From: Phanerochaete sordida
Lineage: Eukaryota > Basidiomycota > Agaricomycetes > Polyporales > Phanerochaetaceae
Direction: 5' to 3'
Length of the DNA: 64,000 nt
NCBI GenBank assembly: GCA_019973155.2
Contig: BPQB01000047.1
Span: 124,001 to 188,000, forward strand
Shown here: positions 39,215 to 55,670 of the stretch, piece after piece
Numbering within the stretch: position 1 is the stretch's first letter
How the letters are laid out: every line of letters starts with the position of its first letter
Notes under the pieces: model-generated
The model's input: only the letters and a program-made list of their open reading frames with translations
Told to the model about the DNA's origin: nothing
Databases searched by the model: none
Program-made: the position numbers and the translations under genes

Positions 39215-39855
39215 TCATTTGGACTCTTTCGTCGTTGCCTGAGCTTGCAGCTTCGCCTGCATGATCTGTACAAGGTAGTTCAAGTTCTCCTGCTTCTTTT
39301 GTATCGTGTCCTGCAGTGTCTCCAGATTCGTTCGGATGTAGTCTACTTTTGCGGAATAGTGTTTCGTGGCTTGTGCACGCGACTGAGCATAGGTTCACAG
39401 CCATGGTCAATTGGATCTGGATATCAACGCTATAGATATTGACGAACCTTCTTCACGTAGTAGCCAGTCCCCACGTCTACGATCACATTCTCCAGGTCGG
39501 CAAGCTTGCCGGGGACGTAGAGAGAGTTCGTGAGTGGTACCAAGATCGTCTTGTCTGGTTGACGCGGTCAGCGCGTCCGACGCGTCTATTCGTGCCCATG
39601 GAACGCACTTTTGTTCTCCGGCTTCACCTCCGCAACATTGTCTATGCAGGACTTGAACTTCGCCTGTGCTTGCTTCAGTTGTGAGAACGAATTTGTGAGG
39701 TGGCTCAGTTCCTGTCCACACTGCGCTGAGGACGTCATGTGCGATGAACTGCTGGAATAGCGACTTACCTCCTCGAGTTGTCTGCGGACCTCCGCAAGCT
39801 GCGGCAGGTCTAGATCCGCTACATTGACCTGCTGTGGCTGTGATGAGGATGCCAT
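39215..39855 (-). CDS. GIM5: Prefoldin subunit 5 (alpha class)
   Basis: Subunit of the prefoldin co-chaperone that passes nascent actin and tubulin to the TRiC/CCT chaperonin in the cytosol. Four exons (39769-39855, 39609-39711, 39448-39554, 39215-39382) give 154 residues, the usual size. An N-terminal coiled coil ([20 protein letters not shown]) leads to the beta-hairpin core ([19 protein letters not shown], then [11 protein letters not shown]), followed by a second coiled coil ending in [14 protein letters not shown]. The LVPLT.SLYVPG.L signature is diagnostic of subunit 5. Divergent from the LCHN-type gene. Confidence 0.93.
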
Positions 39856-40104
39856 GATATCTGGTCTCGGAGGTGGCGGTAGACAGAGAAGCAGGTCGGT
39901 GACTTCCAGAATCCAAGTAAGTAGGCGCGTAGTTACTCGACTACACCTTTTATTACTGTGTGAACTCAGGGATAAGAACCCGTATTAGGCACCGCGTCAT
40001 ATCAGTTTAAGCTCGGCTAAATAACTTATTTACCCCCATCACCTACCCCAGGGCACGCTGGCCTGCACAGGCCTTGTACAGTTTTCTCGCCGTTCTTCGA
40101 CCTC
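39856..40104. promoter_or_regulatory. Shared divergent promoter, prefoldin 5 and LCHN-type gene
   Basis: 249 bases between two start codons facing away from each other. No TATA box in a convincing position. Confidence 0.5.
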
Positions 40105-42435
40105 ATGAGCACGTCCGAGGCGAGGCAGCGTCCGCCGCAAGATGTCGGTGAGTCCCATCGTTCGCGTCGACGGGGTGTATGCGGCCCATGCTGCTCGAAT
40201 GCCCTCGGCGTGCTCATCTTTAGGCACAGCCTGCTGACCTCCGTCCCCCCTCTAGTGGCGATTTTCCACGCCTCCTTTCACCCGACGCAGGGCAACGTGC
40301 TGGACTGGTCGCTTAAGACGAGCGACGGTGCGCTGTGTCCCAAATTCTTCGCGATCACTGCTGACTGCGTACGCTTCAGACTTCGACCTGAGCAATGTCG
40401 AGTTCAGCTGTCTCCCCAGCGGGCTCCATCTGATAGAAGAGGACGTCGTGTAAGAAGCCTCCGCCTGGTCTGTCCACCGCGAACGTGTCGGCTGACGGGC
40501 CCTCGCGCCCCGCAGCTACTTCACAAAAGCGTCGCACCAAGGTGTATGCATCTTCCGGAGAAGGCCCACCACGGACCAGGGCCACCGCGGCTTCCGCCTG
40601 TCGTCGCTCGGCATCCTCCTCGCGAAGAGTACCCGCTCACGCCCATGGAAGCACGTCTCGGACCTGAAGCGTGTGCTGCACACGATCTACCAGCGTATGG
40701 ACGACCGGAGCGCCGCATCGGGGTCGACGCTCGAGCCGCTCGACAGCGATTGGGAGCCGGCGCGTGCATTCTTCGAGGAGCGGCAGGTCCGGACAGCCGA
40801 CCTCGGCGGAGCGGGAGACTGGCGCGGGTGGGACGCGGAGATGCCTGGGTCCAGCGGCGACTACTCGCCATACGAGACTGCGCCACCGACACCGTCTGCA
40901 GCGTCGACACGGCTGAGCACGTCCTCGGCGCAGGACAGCGACCTGCAGATGACCCCGACACTACACCTGCCGCACCTCCTGCGTGCCCTCGGACCCTCTT
41001 CCCTCACACTCTACAAGCACATCCTCGGTCGACGACGCGTCCTCATCTACACCGCGCCGCCAGTAGAGCCCGCTTGCGTGCTTTGCCAGGTTGCCGCAGA
41101 CATGTGCTTCGAAGCGCAGACGACGCCTTCCTTCAACCTCGACGAGCCGTCGGCGTTCGGCTTCACGTCCGCCGCCAAGGGCAAGCTCAAGGACAAGGCA
41201 TGCGCAGGCGTGAAGGTCCTCGGCGTGGTCACGCTGCACGATCTCGATCGCCTGAAGGCGGAGAGCATGGACGGGCGCGGCTGGGTGGCATGCACGACAG
41301 ACGCGATATTCCTGGAGAAGCCCGAGTATTACGACCTGCTTGTCGACTTGACGGTCACCCCAATCCGAGGTGGGCGACCAGCGATGGCTTCCCCCAAGAC
41401 ATCGTCCTCAGACTCGTCCCCATTTGGCCGTGAGAAGTACAAGCTGTCGGCTGTGCGCTTTACATGGAGCGACGTCAAACTTGTGAGTTGCTGCATTGCT
41501 TCTTCTGTATATGCACTTATGCAACCGTGCAGTGGACGGAGTTAGACCGGCTAGTACAACTGAGCCTGGACGAGTCAGAAGCGCCACTTTCTGCGTTCAC
41601 AGTCTCCCCTTCAACATTCTACCCCACGAACAAGTCGCAGAGCAAGCTCTCGACGATCACATCCAGCTGGTCGGACGTATGGCGCGTGTACGAGGACGTC
41701 TGCGTCATATGTGCGGGGCTCTGGATGGGCACATGGCGGTCGGCATCGCCTTGGCGGGATCGAGAAGGCAGCCGCGCAGAGAACTGGGGCAGTATACGTC
41801 TCAATGGCGATGACACACTCGCCGGTCCCTCTGGTGGCGACGACTCGGACTCAAGGTCAACAAAGTCCAGGGTCTACGTGCGCAACGTCGGAATGGGCAT
41901 CGAAGGCCGGTCATCACCGCCGTCGCCGATCGTCCAGGAGGACGGGATGCTCCTGCACCGGACAAAGTCGACACGACGGACGAGCGGCAGCTCACTCTGG
42001 ACGTGGGCGAGCGCGCGCGGCACGCTCGGCGGGACCAACATCTCGCTCGCGTCGAAGGCGCGCAAGGCCAGCGCGGACGACGACACGCTCGACGACGCGG
42101 ACGCGCCCTCGCGCCGCGCGCGGCAGGTCGCGACGACGCTCGCGCTGCTGCAGACCTTCCAGGCGAACACGGACAGCCTGCTCGCGCGCCTCGCGGAGCT
42201 CCTGCCCGAGCGCGCCGCGCACTCGCACCAGCTCGCGAGCGGCGCGGGCAGCAGCAGCAGTGCGCCCGCGCTCGTGCTTACGCCGAAGGACCTCCAGTCG
42301 TTCGACCTCGGGCCGCTGAGCGGGCTCGACGGGCGCTTCGTCGAGTGGCTCGTCGAGGTGTACGGCGGCGGCGCGCGCGTCGTCGTGCGCCGCGGCTGGC
42401 GGGACGTCATGGCGTTCCTGCTCGGCCTCGGCTGA
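40105..42435 (+). CDS. LCHN/DENND11-type DENN-domain protein
   Basis: Five exons (40105-40147, 40256-40327, 40380-40449, 40516-41482, 41533-42435) give 684 residues in one frame. The N-terminus matches the opening of LCHN (DUF2347) proteins: VAIFHASFHPTQGNVLDWSL, then VEFSCLPSGLHLIEEDVVYF, then GVCIFRRR and GILLA. A later SSLTLYKHILGRRRVLIYT is the DENN-like core (LxLYKxIL.K.RVLI). The C-terminal part from about residue 550 is Ala/Arg-rich, GC-rich and likely lineage-specific, ending GWRDVMAFLLGLG. Relatives are thought to act with small GTPases in membrane traffic; nothing in the sequence shows the partner. Confidence 0.78.
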
Positions 42436-44230
42436 TCGCGCGGACATCTTGGACGGAAAATGCGACATTTTTTCTTGGTGCTGGTTCTGTTCGCTTGTGT
42501 TATTATACCCTCGCACTGTAATATTAGCATGACTAGCGTATGCCATACACTCCTGGTGCGCCTCTTCGAAATTCTATCACGCCGACGGCTGAAGTTCTGG
42601 TCGCCAGGTGACTTCACGTGCTTCGACGCCACGACGCCGGCGCTCATCTCGGCTATATTTCCGTGGGTTCCTCTCGCCTTCTACTCAACATCGACGATGC
42701 AGCTTGGCTCTCCTGCAAAGAGGCTAGTGCTACAGTAAGTCTGGGAGCTCTAAAGATTTGTGACGACTGTTTTGTAAAACTGTGTCTCAGCAGTCGTTAT
42801 TTTCGCGCCTCAAATTTTCTAAGCACATCGATGCTGGTGAGCTGGCAGCATTTCCGTTCGACACATGAGCTATGCAGTGACCTCAATACGCACATACAGC
42901 TTTATTTCTTCCAAATTGTGCTGCATGAAATCTATTTCTGCTCCTTTGCGGCCTTTCTGGACTGATCAGCCGTGCCACAGCCAGTCTAGGCCTGAAATTC
43001 CGCCGCCGCCGCCCGCACGTCAGCCTTTCTTACGAAAAGAGAAATTCGCGCTACCATCCGCGTGGTAGGTTGCTCCTGAGAGCTCTGTACGCCTTCTAGG
43101 CCCTGAGGGGCATGCGCTTCTGTCCGTGAGGCCAGCACCTTTCCCACCCGACGCAAGTAACCTTCGCTCGTCTCTGCCACCGGAACGGAAGATAGCCTGT
43201 GCCCGGAACAAAATACACGCTTGTAAAGGGCTTGGCATCATGCACGCTTCGTGCTGCTAGGCTGCTTTTGGCGACTGCGTGGGCGAACACCTCCCTCGTT
43301 TCTCGCAGGCGTCGACCACCGCACTGATGTTATCGCCAGGTCAAGGGCTCCTTATGTCGCTAAGGTAAGCCACAAGTCGCCTGTGTCGCTGCCTCCCGTA
43401 GATAAATGCCCTGATTACTCACCGCCACTTTATAGGATCGACAGATGGCCGAGGTCTAGGCCACGGTTTCGAACCGGCGAATGCATGCTACAGGTCTCCC
43501 GGGTCATGTACGCACGAGCCAAACAAACAAGCTCAAGGGCGACGAATGCATACCACTTTACTGGTCGACCTTGTACGTGAGGACCTCGGAGCGCAGGTTC
43601 GGGGGCTGCCATGCTCCACAAGCGTGCCCCGACGATGGTGTTATTCGCTATGTACATCGAACTGTTAAACTTTGTTAGTGAGTCTTTCAAACTGCCTTGA
43701 ATCCCTCGCTAATCCCTCTTCGCTTCTACAGTTTCAAATCACCTCAACCTCCGTCCAGGTAGCGTTTCTATTCCCGAGGAGGCCGTACGAAGAGCCCGAC
43801 GCTGCGGGCGTTATCTCAGCGTTGCGTGGAATGATTGCTCACGTAGATGCGCCGCTATTTCTTACTGGGTCCAACGGGATGTTCGAATCACAGCCTCGGT
43901 CTACCCTTATGCCCGCTACTCAGCCGAAATGCATGCCGCCCTTCCTCCTGGTGTGGGCTCGGGGAGACTGTCGATGGGCGCGACCTCATGGCCATCTCTA
44001 CCTCGTGGAATTGCCTCTCAGGTACGCCCACCTTTTTATTCCGCAATTCCAACACAGGGCGGGATATCGTAACGCCAGTCCGACCCAATGGGCTCAGAAG
44101 TTTGATGAATATCCATAGGTGTGTTTCGTGTTTGTCTGCCCTCACCAAACGCACTCACCGTCAGCTTTTACAGGCACTCTTGTCGAATAGCGTGTTGGCA
44201 ATATGTAATCTATGCATACCATTCTGCAGG
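42436..44230. other. Intergenic upstream of the first LiP gene
   Basis: Contains open stretches such as 43672-44118, but no family resemblance and no consistent splicing. The end is the promoter of the first LiP gene. Confidence 0.55.
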
Positions 44231-44238
44231 TATAAAAG
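44231..44238 (+). promoter_or_regulatory. TATA box of LiP gene 1
   Basis: TATAAAAG, 64 bases upstream of the ATG at 44295. Confidence 0.7.
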
Positions 44239-44291
44239 ACGTCGTCGCAAAGCACTGTGCCCCAGGTCACTCGTGCACTGTCCACCGGTAG

Positions 44292-45880
<1,589 letters not shown>

Positions 45881-46262
45881 ATGGTCGATGGTTTGGTCAG
45901 GCACTACCCGGTAAATGTCGACGGTCGTGGCCACGCTTATGGTTTCATGGTTGTTTAAATTGTACTGGTTCCGATGATAACTCCGGTGTATTAGTCTCTG
46001 TTCTAATACCTGAGGAATGTGACAGTAAATTGCTATCCACCTAACCGGTTTTGCGTCTGAGCTGCCATCTCAAGCCACGCGATGAATCGATGACCCCCCA
46101 AAAACGCTTGAAGCTCGAATGCAGAGGATTGATAGACCATGTTTATACCCATTTGACATCTTTGCAGGCGGTATTGTACAAGTGGTACACCAGACAGTAG
46201 AGCGAGATCTGTAAGCAATGAACCGTGACCGTTGTTACCGTAATGACTATTGCTAGAGCCGT
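45881..46262. other. Spacer between convergent LiP genes 1 and 2
   Basis: 382 bases holding two 3' UTRs back to back. Nothing else is visible. Confidence 0.6.
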
Positions 46263-47764
<1,502 letters not shown>

Positions 47765-47834
47765 GGCCGTTGGACTGAGGCTGAAAGAGGAGACTGTAGG
47801 TGTCCTGGAGATAGGAGGGCGAGTTACGCTGGTC

Positions 47835-47842
47835 AATTATAC
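47835..47842 (-). promoter_or_regulatory. Candidate TATA box of LiP gene 2
   Basis: GTATAATT on the minus strand, about 70 bases upstream of the start codon. Confidence 0.55.
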
Positions 47843-49607
47843 CTTTTCGCCCTGCGCTTTCCGGTACCTGTCCCGCTGCCCCCGACCGCTTGATGTGTCC
47901 TGAACAGTAGACTCGCTGGGCATTACCAGCCAATTGAAGTGGCGGGTATTACAGCCTGTGAACGAGCGTTGCGCGGCACCGGTCGCTCGCTGCCCTCGAC
48001 GAGGACAAAGACACCCACCACGATACGCTTTCCATTGAGTTACAAAGCGAGGCCAACAGATGAAAACATACAGCTCATGAGAGAACGGGACCGAGCAAGA
48101 GGGATTAGAGTCGGCTCCGTGAATTGTACCTAGGATACGGTAGAGCTCCAGGGCTCAGTTCAGCCAGCTAGACATCGGATAATATTGCTTACCGAGAACT
48201 TGCTATGCACTCAGGGGTTCCAGAGCCTGAGGATGGACACTGGGACATAGACTAGACAGCGCTGAAAAACATCCAGAGGACTGGTTCTGTTCAAAAGTAG
48301 GCCCGCATACCGCAGCCTGGGGTCTTGTCTCGAGCAACTGCAATGCAGTAGTTGCCCCTTGCACATCTCTGTCAGATAAATGAGGTTACTTGGACTGAGG
48401 GTCTCGATAAGACCGCAGTTTGATGCTTTATAACGCGCCACGAGCCCATTCGCTTCGTTCGCTGCATTTCGTGCGCCACAGTTGCGATGGAGCCCCTCAA
48501 AGCGTCGAGGGCTCTCGACGCGTCGAAAACATAGATGCGACCAAGCCGCCCTCGGCATAGTCACGTCGTGCCACCGTGCGCCGCGCTCTAAACATAGCTA
48601 CGGCAAGGACGAGATCAGCGAAGAGGCCGTGATGCAACAGTTTGAGCATGTCCTGACCTGGCGTTCTGCGCCGTCGTGCGCCGTCGGCGTTGACATACCC
48701 GAGCTCGCCCCGAGAAGGATGCGGACACGGACACTTGGGAAGGATGCCATGATATTTTTACTTGAGAGTGCGCACGGCGCTCTGCACGCCCATTCGCCTG
48801 TCTAAATTTGGCTGTGCGAGCGGAGGTGGAGCCGCCATAGAGTCGCTCGACGTCGCTGCCTGCGGCGAGCACGGCGTACGTCAGAGCAGCGCAGCCACTC
48901 AGGAGAGCCGTGTTTGCTGGTGACGCGCTCTACATAGTCTATATAGACATGAGCATATGCCAGAGCATCAAACCGTCCCAGAGACGACTTACCCTACGCC
49001 ATTCGCTGCGGTTCGTCGCCCGCTCCGACGACCCACAGGCACACCTAGCACCAGCACTCTCCTCAGGCATAGAGCTACCGCGGTTCATACGTAGAGCAGT
49101 ATGCCAGCCTCCATCTTCTCGTCCATCCCCAGCGTGAGAACCTCGCGTGCGTGGATGATCCTCGTCCTCCGTCGTTGAGGGGCCCCGTTCGACGACACAG
49201 CCTTGAGCTCACTGGTCTTGAACACGTGCAGTAGAATATGACATATAGATATCGACAGATAGATTTTTAAGATACCTTGAAGAAAAACAATCGGGAAAGT
49301 CTCAAAGGAAGGAGACGGAGATCGTGGTGGTGAGAGAATGGGAGCAGCGCCCGCACTACGCCTTCGTATCTTACGTCAGCTGCATGCACTGGATTTGGAA
49401 ATTACGGTCTTACACGTCGTACACAAACGCTTTTATCATATGAGATCATTTGAAGATAATTAGAAGAGCCAACATGGGTGACTGATTGGCCAGTTATAAC
49501 CGTATAATTGCACTCTTGGCTCAGCAGCGTGCTTTCAAAAGTGCACACGCGGTAGTCTATTGTACAGCAAGAAACGACTTCACGCTCCTCATGCGCCACT
49601 CATAACC
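47843..49607. other. Intergenic between LiP gene 2 and p47 gene
   Basis: Promoter side of LiP gene 2 and 3' flank of the p47 gene. No gene recognised. Confidence 0.55.
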
Positions 49608-51194
49608 TTAGATCCAGCGCTGGACGACAACACTGTTCGCGAGCCCAGCCTGCTCGATCGTGAGCTCCTCGTTCTCCAGCGGCTTCATCACAGGATGCGC
49701 CGTGTTGAGCGTGTAGGGGCGGCTGGCGGTACCGGGCGACGATCTAGTGACAATGGCTCAGACAGTCTCCTATCGGACAGCAAGGATGGCACTCACGCAT
49801 CGACAAAGCCGCGAAGGTCGCTCACACGGTGCGTCAGGTTCATGCGCGCGGTGAGGCGCGTCCCGTCGGCGAGGCGCACCTGCACGCGCGTCGTCGGCAG
49901 GGTGTTGTCGACCTCAAAGCGCGTCGTGACGCTCTCCTTGTCCGCGCCTCCCGAACCCGCACTCGCACTGGCGCCAGCACTGGCAGGGAACCCACCAGGC
50001 ATGCTCGCAGCACTTGTGGAGGACGCGCTCGGCTGCCCGGGTACGGGGGAACCAAGGCGGTTTCCAGTGCCGATAAATGCGCGCATTGAGCCTCCGGTGG
50101 AGGTGGGCGGGACGTAGTCTTCGTGCGTGCGCTTCGCGATGCGCAACTCGACCGGCTGGCCGGGCAGGATATTCAGGATCGACGGCGGCGCGCGGCCCTC
50201 ATTGATCTCACGGAGGATCTGTGCATGGGCCGGGTCGTCGTAGCGTCGAAGTTCGCCTGTGACGTCGTCGTGGTCCACGCTGAAGCCTTCGCGCCAGAAG
50301 GTGATCCGGCGAATTGCAGTCGGGGCATCTTCGTCCTGCGCTATTATCACGGAGTGGCGTAGGCGGTGTGGAGAGTTCGGGTTGCGTCAAGGAAGAGAAG
50401 GGAAGAGAAGTTAAGTTTAACCAGGGATAGCATATGCATCCGTGCGAAATTGACGGCAAGCACGGCGAATTGAGATTGAGCATCCAGCAACAATCGCGAA
50501 GGCACCAAGTCAGCCAATGAGCAAATCAAAAACGGCAGTTAAAACGTACGCTGTGCAGTAGGGTCAGGGACATATCTGGTCTCTACATCTTCGCCACCGA
50601 GAACGTGTCCTCCGCCAGAGAACACGGAACGTGCAGGGCCAGGCGCAGGCATAGGCGGGGGACCGGCTCTGCAAAGATAAGCTCAATCCATGTGGCACGA
50701 TGAGCCAGCTTCCAGTCACTCACTCTGCAGCCCGTCTGAGCAGATCCCTTACGACATCGCCACCAGGGACAGGGCCCCGACCGGGTGGTCCTTGGATCGA
50801 AACGCCACTGCTCGCAGTGAGCACCAGAGCCCAGAAAGCGCAACGAAGCACGCACCTGCGCTCGCCACCGCCAGCGAAGAACGTCTGCGGGTCTGGGCCC
50901 TCGTCGTCTTCATCGTCATCGTCATCATCGTGCCTCGCCCCGCCAAAGCCGCCGGCCGAGGGTCCACCTCCACCAGAGCCGACGTCGCGCAGCGTCGCAA
51001 TGCGACGTCCACCGCTGCCGTAAAGAGCACGTCGAGTCAGGCCGCAGTATCCCTGATCGAATGGCAGCAAGCACGCACCTGGACGAGGAAGGCGCAGGGC
51101 CAGTCACATCGCCGAGTCGTCCTATCCTTGGACCTGTGTTCGCCGGACGCTTCCAACCTGAGGGTGTGTTGCGCCCACTTCCGCTATCAGACAT
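49608..51194 (-). CDS. p47/Shp1-type SEP-UBX cofactor of Cdc48
   Basis: Adaptor of the Cdc48/p97 ATPase in membrane fusion and protein turnover. Six exons (51079-51194, 50856-51014, 50724-50807, 50550-50668, 49797-50340, 49608-49743) give 385 residues. The order is: a short N-terminus with [20 protein letters not shown]; an acidic [21 protein letters not shown] stretch; a [15 protein letters not shown] motif; the [10 protein letters not shown] segment; the SEP domain ([12 protein letters not shown] to RTHEDY); a Ser/Gly/Ala-rich linker; and the UBX domain ([12 protein letters not shown] to NSVVVQRWI). The N-terminal UBA domain found in many p47 proteins is not present. The start at 51194 is preceded by in-frame sequence without p47 resemblance. 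Housekeeping gene sitting inside the peroxidase cluster. Confidence 0.92.
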
Positions 51195-51354
51195 GGTATG
51201 TGTGTGTTGCTTCGAAGGAGTGGTAGAAGGCGTGCAGGAGAAACGAGCACGGAGTTCGACGACAGGGTACGCGTCCCGAGTGGTGAAGTCCAAATGACGC
51301 GTCTGCGACGAAACACGGTATGACCACTACTGCGCGGCATATGGACCTTACCAA

Positions 51355-51426
51355 TCCGATATGGTGTAACGGCTAACATTATCGCCTTTCACGCGATAGC
51401 TCGGGGTTCGATTCCCCGTATCGGAG
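51355..51426 (+). tRNA. tRNA-Glu (anticodon TTC)
   Basis: 72 bases with no intron. The acceptor stem TCCGATA pairs with TATCGGA, with G as discriminator base. The D arm contains TGGTGTAACGGCTA. The anticodon stem ATCGC/GCGAT encloses the loop CTTTCAC with anticodon TTC. The T arm is CGGGG-TTCGATT-CCCCG. All stems pair fully. Confidence 0.95.
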
Positions 51427-52902
51427 ATATCATGGCTGATAGAGCTTTTTTTAAATCCTGGTTCGCTCTTCTCGCTCCGCGTCACAGTGCGCCCTGTGCT
51501 TTTGGCCCTTGGGTACCAAGCCCTCTCTGGTCGTTAGGAGCTCACGCCATGCTATTAACACTGCATGCAGAATCCCCGCAAAAAGCCCCGCCCACTGCTC
51601 GTAATGTGAGCTTGGCCATTGGCCGTTGCACAACTGACGGCGAGAGGTGCGTCGCAGCTTCAGAATCGGAACCGGATAGGTCAACGTTGCTCAGACTTTC
51701 TTTCCCAGGTCTGTACTGTAATCCCATACCAGCGACTTGACCGTACGGCCAGCATTCCAATGTCTTGGTGCAGGGTGGCACAGCCAGCAGCGACAAATGT
51801 GACTTTCTGTCTTGTTTCTGACACACCCAAGACACTGTCTTCAGCTACTACGAGAAAATTTGCGGTCAAGTCTTGCAGCATCCCAGGACGCCCCACTCGC
51901 CCTCGCACGCTTTGGTGCAGCGAGTCGAATCACCGTCGGCAGCGCAGAACATAATCCCACCTAAAAATAACATGGAAATAATCCCATGCGGGCGTGAGGA
52001 CATGTCGCTCGGACCGACCTCGGATGTGGGAACTCCGTCATGAGCATGGCCTCTGGGATGCCAGGGAAGCACCCTTCTGTTCTTTTCTTAGCACAGAACA
52101 CCGCTGACCTGCTCTGTCATGATCAGGCTGGGATGCACGACGGCGGCGGCATCTGCATGCCGAAGTCGTCTGCACCACCAGTGGAGACTTGCCATGTTTA
52201 GTGATACGACCGACTTCGCCGCCCTCTATCGTGGACGTGGCGCGCGATTCGAGCCATGCTAGAAGCACAGCCCATGCGTACGTCGTCCCGATACCAGTTT
52301 GCGCCTGTGGACCATTATGATAGCCTTTTTGACGTCGTTTTGCCCATAGCGTGCTGGCGAGCTCAGTGCACAGACGTTTGCCATTGACCCTACCTTCCGG
52401 TAAATGGCCCATAAGTGATCGGGCCCGTAGCTCTGGGCTCTTCACAGCGGTATGTGATATGCAACTGTATGCCAGGCCTGGCAGTCTGGGACACTCACTC
52501 AGATGCTGCAGTCCTCGCCAGGGACACCCGTCCCGGCCCGCGCTGATGTCCGGGGCTAGGCTGGCTTGTCCAGCGTCGGCTGCACTCGCCTTTGCAAAGA
52601 GGCACCGAAGTGCCAAGATCGCGCCCTCTGGCTCGGTCCCGCTCTCTCAGCGTCCGCACGTTCTCTGCCTTGCGCGCCGCTTCCTGATTCATTCCCGTCG
52701 CCGAAGCGGCTCCCGCGCGCCGACGAGCATGGACGCATATGGCAGAGACTCGTTGATCTCGCCGGTTCCGTGCAGTCTTGCCCACGGTTCGAGTCTGGGC
52801 AGCGTTCCCATTCGCTGGCCAATGGCCGTGGGCCTGTTCGCTCGGGCTGAACGCGCCCATGCGCGCAGGACATGCCAAGTCCGCGCCTGGCGACTGACGC
52901 GG
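51427..52902. other. Intergenic, upstream region of LiP gene 3
   Basis: A 192-codon minus-strand ORF (52038-52616) has no motif and is probably chance in GC-rich DNA. No mobile element was recognised next to the tRNA. Confidence 0.55.
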
Positions 52903-52910
52903 TATAAAAG
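52903..52910 (+). promoter_or_regulatory. TATA box of LiP gene 3
   Basis: TATAAAAG, 78 bases upstream of the start codon. Confidence 0.7.
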
Positions 52911-52980
52911 CCGGACGCAAGCTGCGATGCTCTCCAGACACTCTCAGTCTCTACCAGCCCCAGTCAGCACTCAAGCGGCA

Positions 52981-54499
<1,519 letters not shown>

Positions 54500-55581
54500 A
54501 TCGCTCCGGCGGTCGCAATTCCTGCCACGGTTTTCCTCTCGTCACGGTTCACTTGTAACGGTACCTCTCTCCGCTAGAGCTTTGCTTCGTGTATAACAAT
54601 CACTGTATCTTCCCATGAATGATGCATACGATCTGTACAGTTTCCAATCGTGAGCTCTTAACGTTTGAACGTGAACCTCGACCAGCCCCGCCGCTCTGAA
54701 CGGCTTTTGTTTGCTCCGAACAAATAGCCTAATCTGGCCATGGGCGGGAGTGACCCGACTTCGAGGACTTGGTCGCCACGAAGTCTTGAGGGCTGAGCAC
54801 TCTTGATAAAATGGCTGAATATTGTCTCGGGCTAAGGTAGAGTACATTTCGTCACGTTTGTCCGTTGAGTCCTCAGCTCACAACGCAGCACAGAAGACCG
54901 GGCTTGTGCCGTGCTACAATGTCCGCAGACGTCGGCGAGGGCTCAATGTACGCCTTTTCGATGCGTTCATGCGTGACGTGCCCTGGTGCTTATTTGCACA
55001 AAGGTATTCATACGCTGACTAAATTTTGACTGCACAGTGTCGCAGGTAAATACCCGTAAGATACCTCCGGAGTTCCCACGGGCCACCGGCGCTCTCGAGG
55101 GATTTTGACGTCGCAGACGACGCAAAGACCTGAATCCTAGAGTGACGATTGTCACCGTGATGTCTCGCGATCTTGACAAGTTTCCGTTGCGGTGGAGGAG
55201 ACTGCGCCCTCCTGAGAGCGGAACATCACCAAAAGGAGATGAAATTCAGCAATTGGTCCCGAAACGCAGGGTAGCGCGCGATGACATACAGTGACGGGCG
55301 TCGGGACGGGACCGTCGGTTCGTTCGGACGGGAGCCTCTTTGAACCCCTCCACCTCGTTCTCCGACCGCTGCATCACTCACAGCACATTCGAAAGGGTGA
55401 CAAAGCGCAATAGCCCCAGCTCACCCTCAGCTCGCCCCGGCTACTCGTTCGGCGGCGGTGCAGGACAAGATGACAGTGAACTTACTGTACCTCCGAGCAG
55501 GAAGACCTGAGCAATACCATCCGCTTCCCCAGATGGCTCGCCGTGAACTCTGCACGGTCACTCAGCCCTTCGTCTGCTCGG
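54500..55581. other. Intergenic between LiP gene 3 and OYE gene
   Basis: Flanking and promoter sequence only; no gene recognised. Confidence 0.55.
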
Positions 55582-55589
55582 TATAAAGG
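55582..55589 (+). promoter_or_regulatory. TATA box of OYE gene
   Basis: TATAAAGG, 89 bases upstream of the start codon. Confidence 0.6.
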
Positions 55590-55670
55590 GACTTCATGGA
55601 GGAGCCAGCTGCAACAGACACTCAACAACACCGGCCTCCTCTCATCCCTACACCAACACCTCAAAACACG

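Noticed and set aside
43455..43480. Sequence resembling a tRNA T arm (GGTTTCGAACCG)
   Set aside because: No acceptor, D or anticodon stems could be found around it; it is a chance palindrome.
52038..52616. 192-codon minus-strand ORF upstream of LiP gene 3
   Set aside because: No motif, signal peptide or conserved pattern; overlaps the promoter region of LiP gene 3.
51427..52900. Mobile element inserted beside the tRNA-Glu
   Set aside because: tRNA flanks are common insertion sites, but no terminal repeats, target duplications or transposon proteins were seen.
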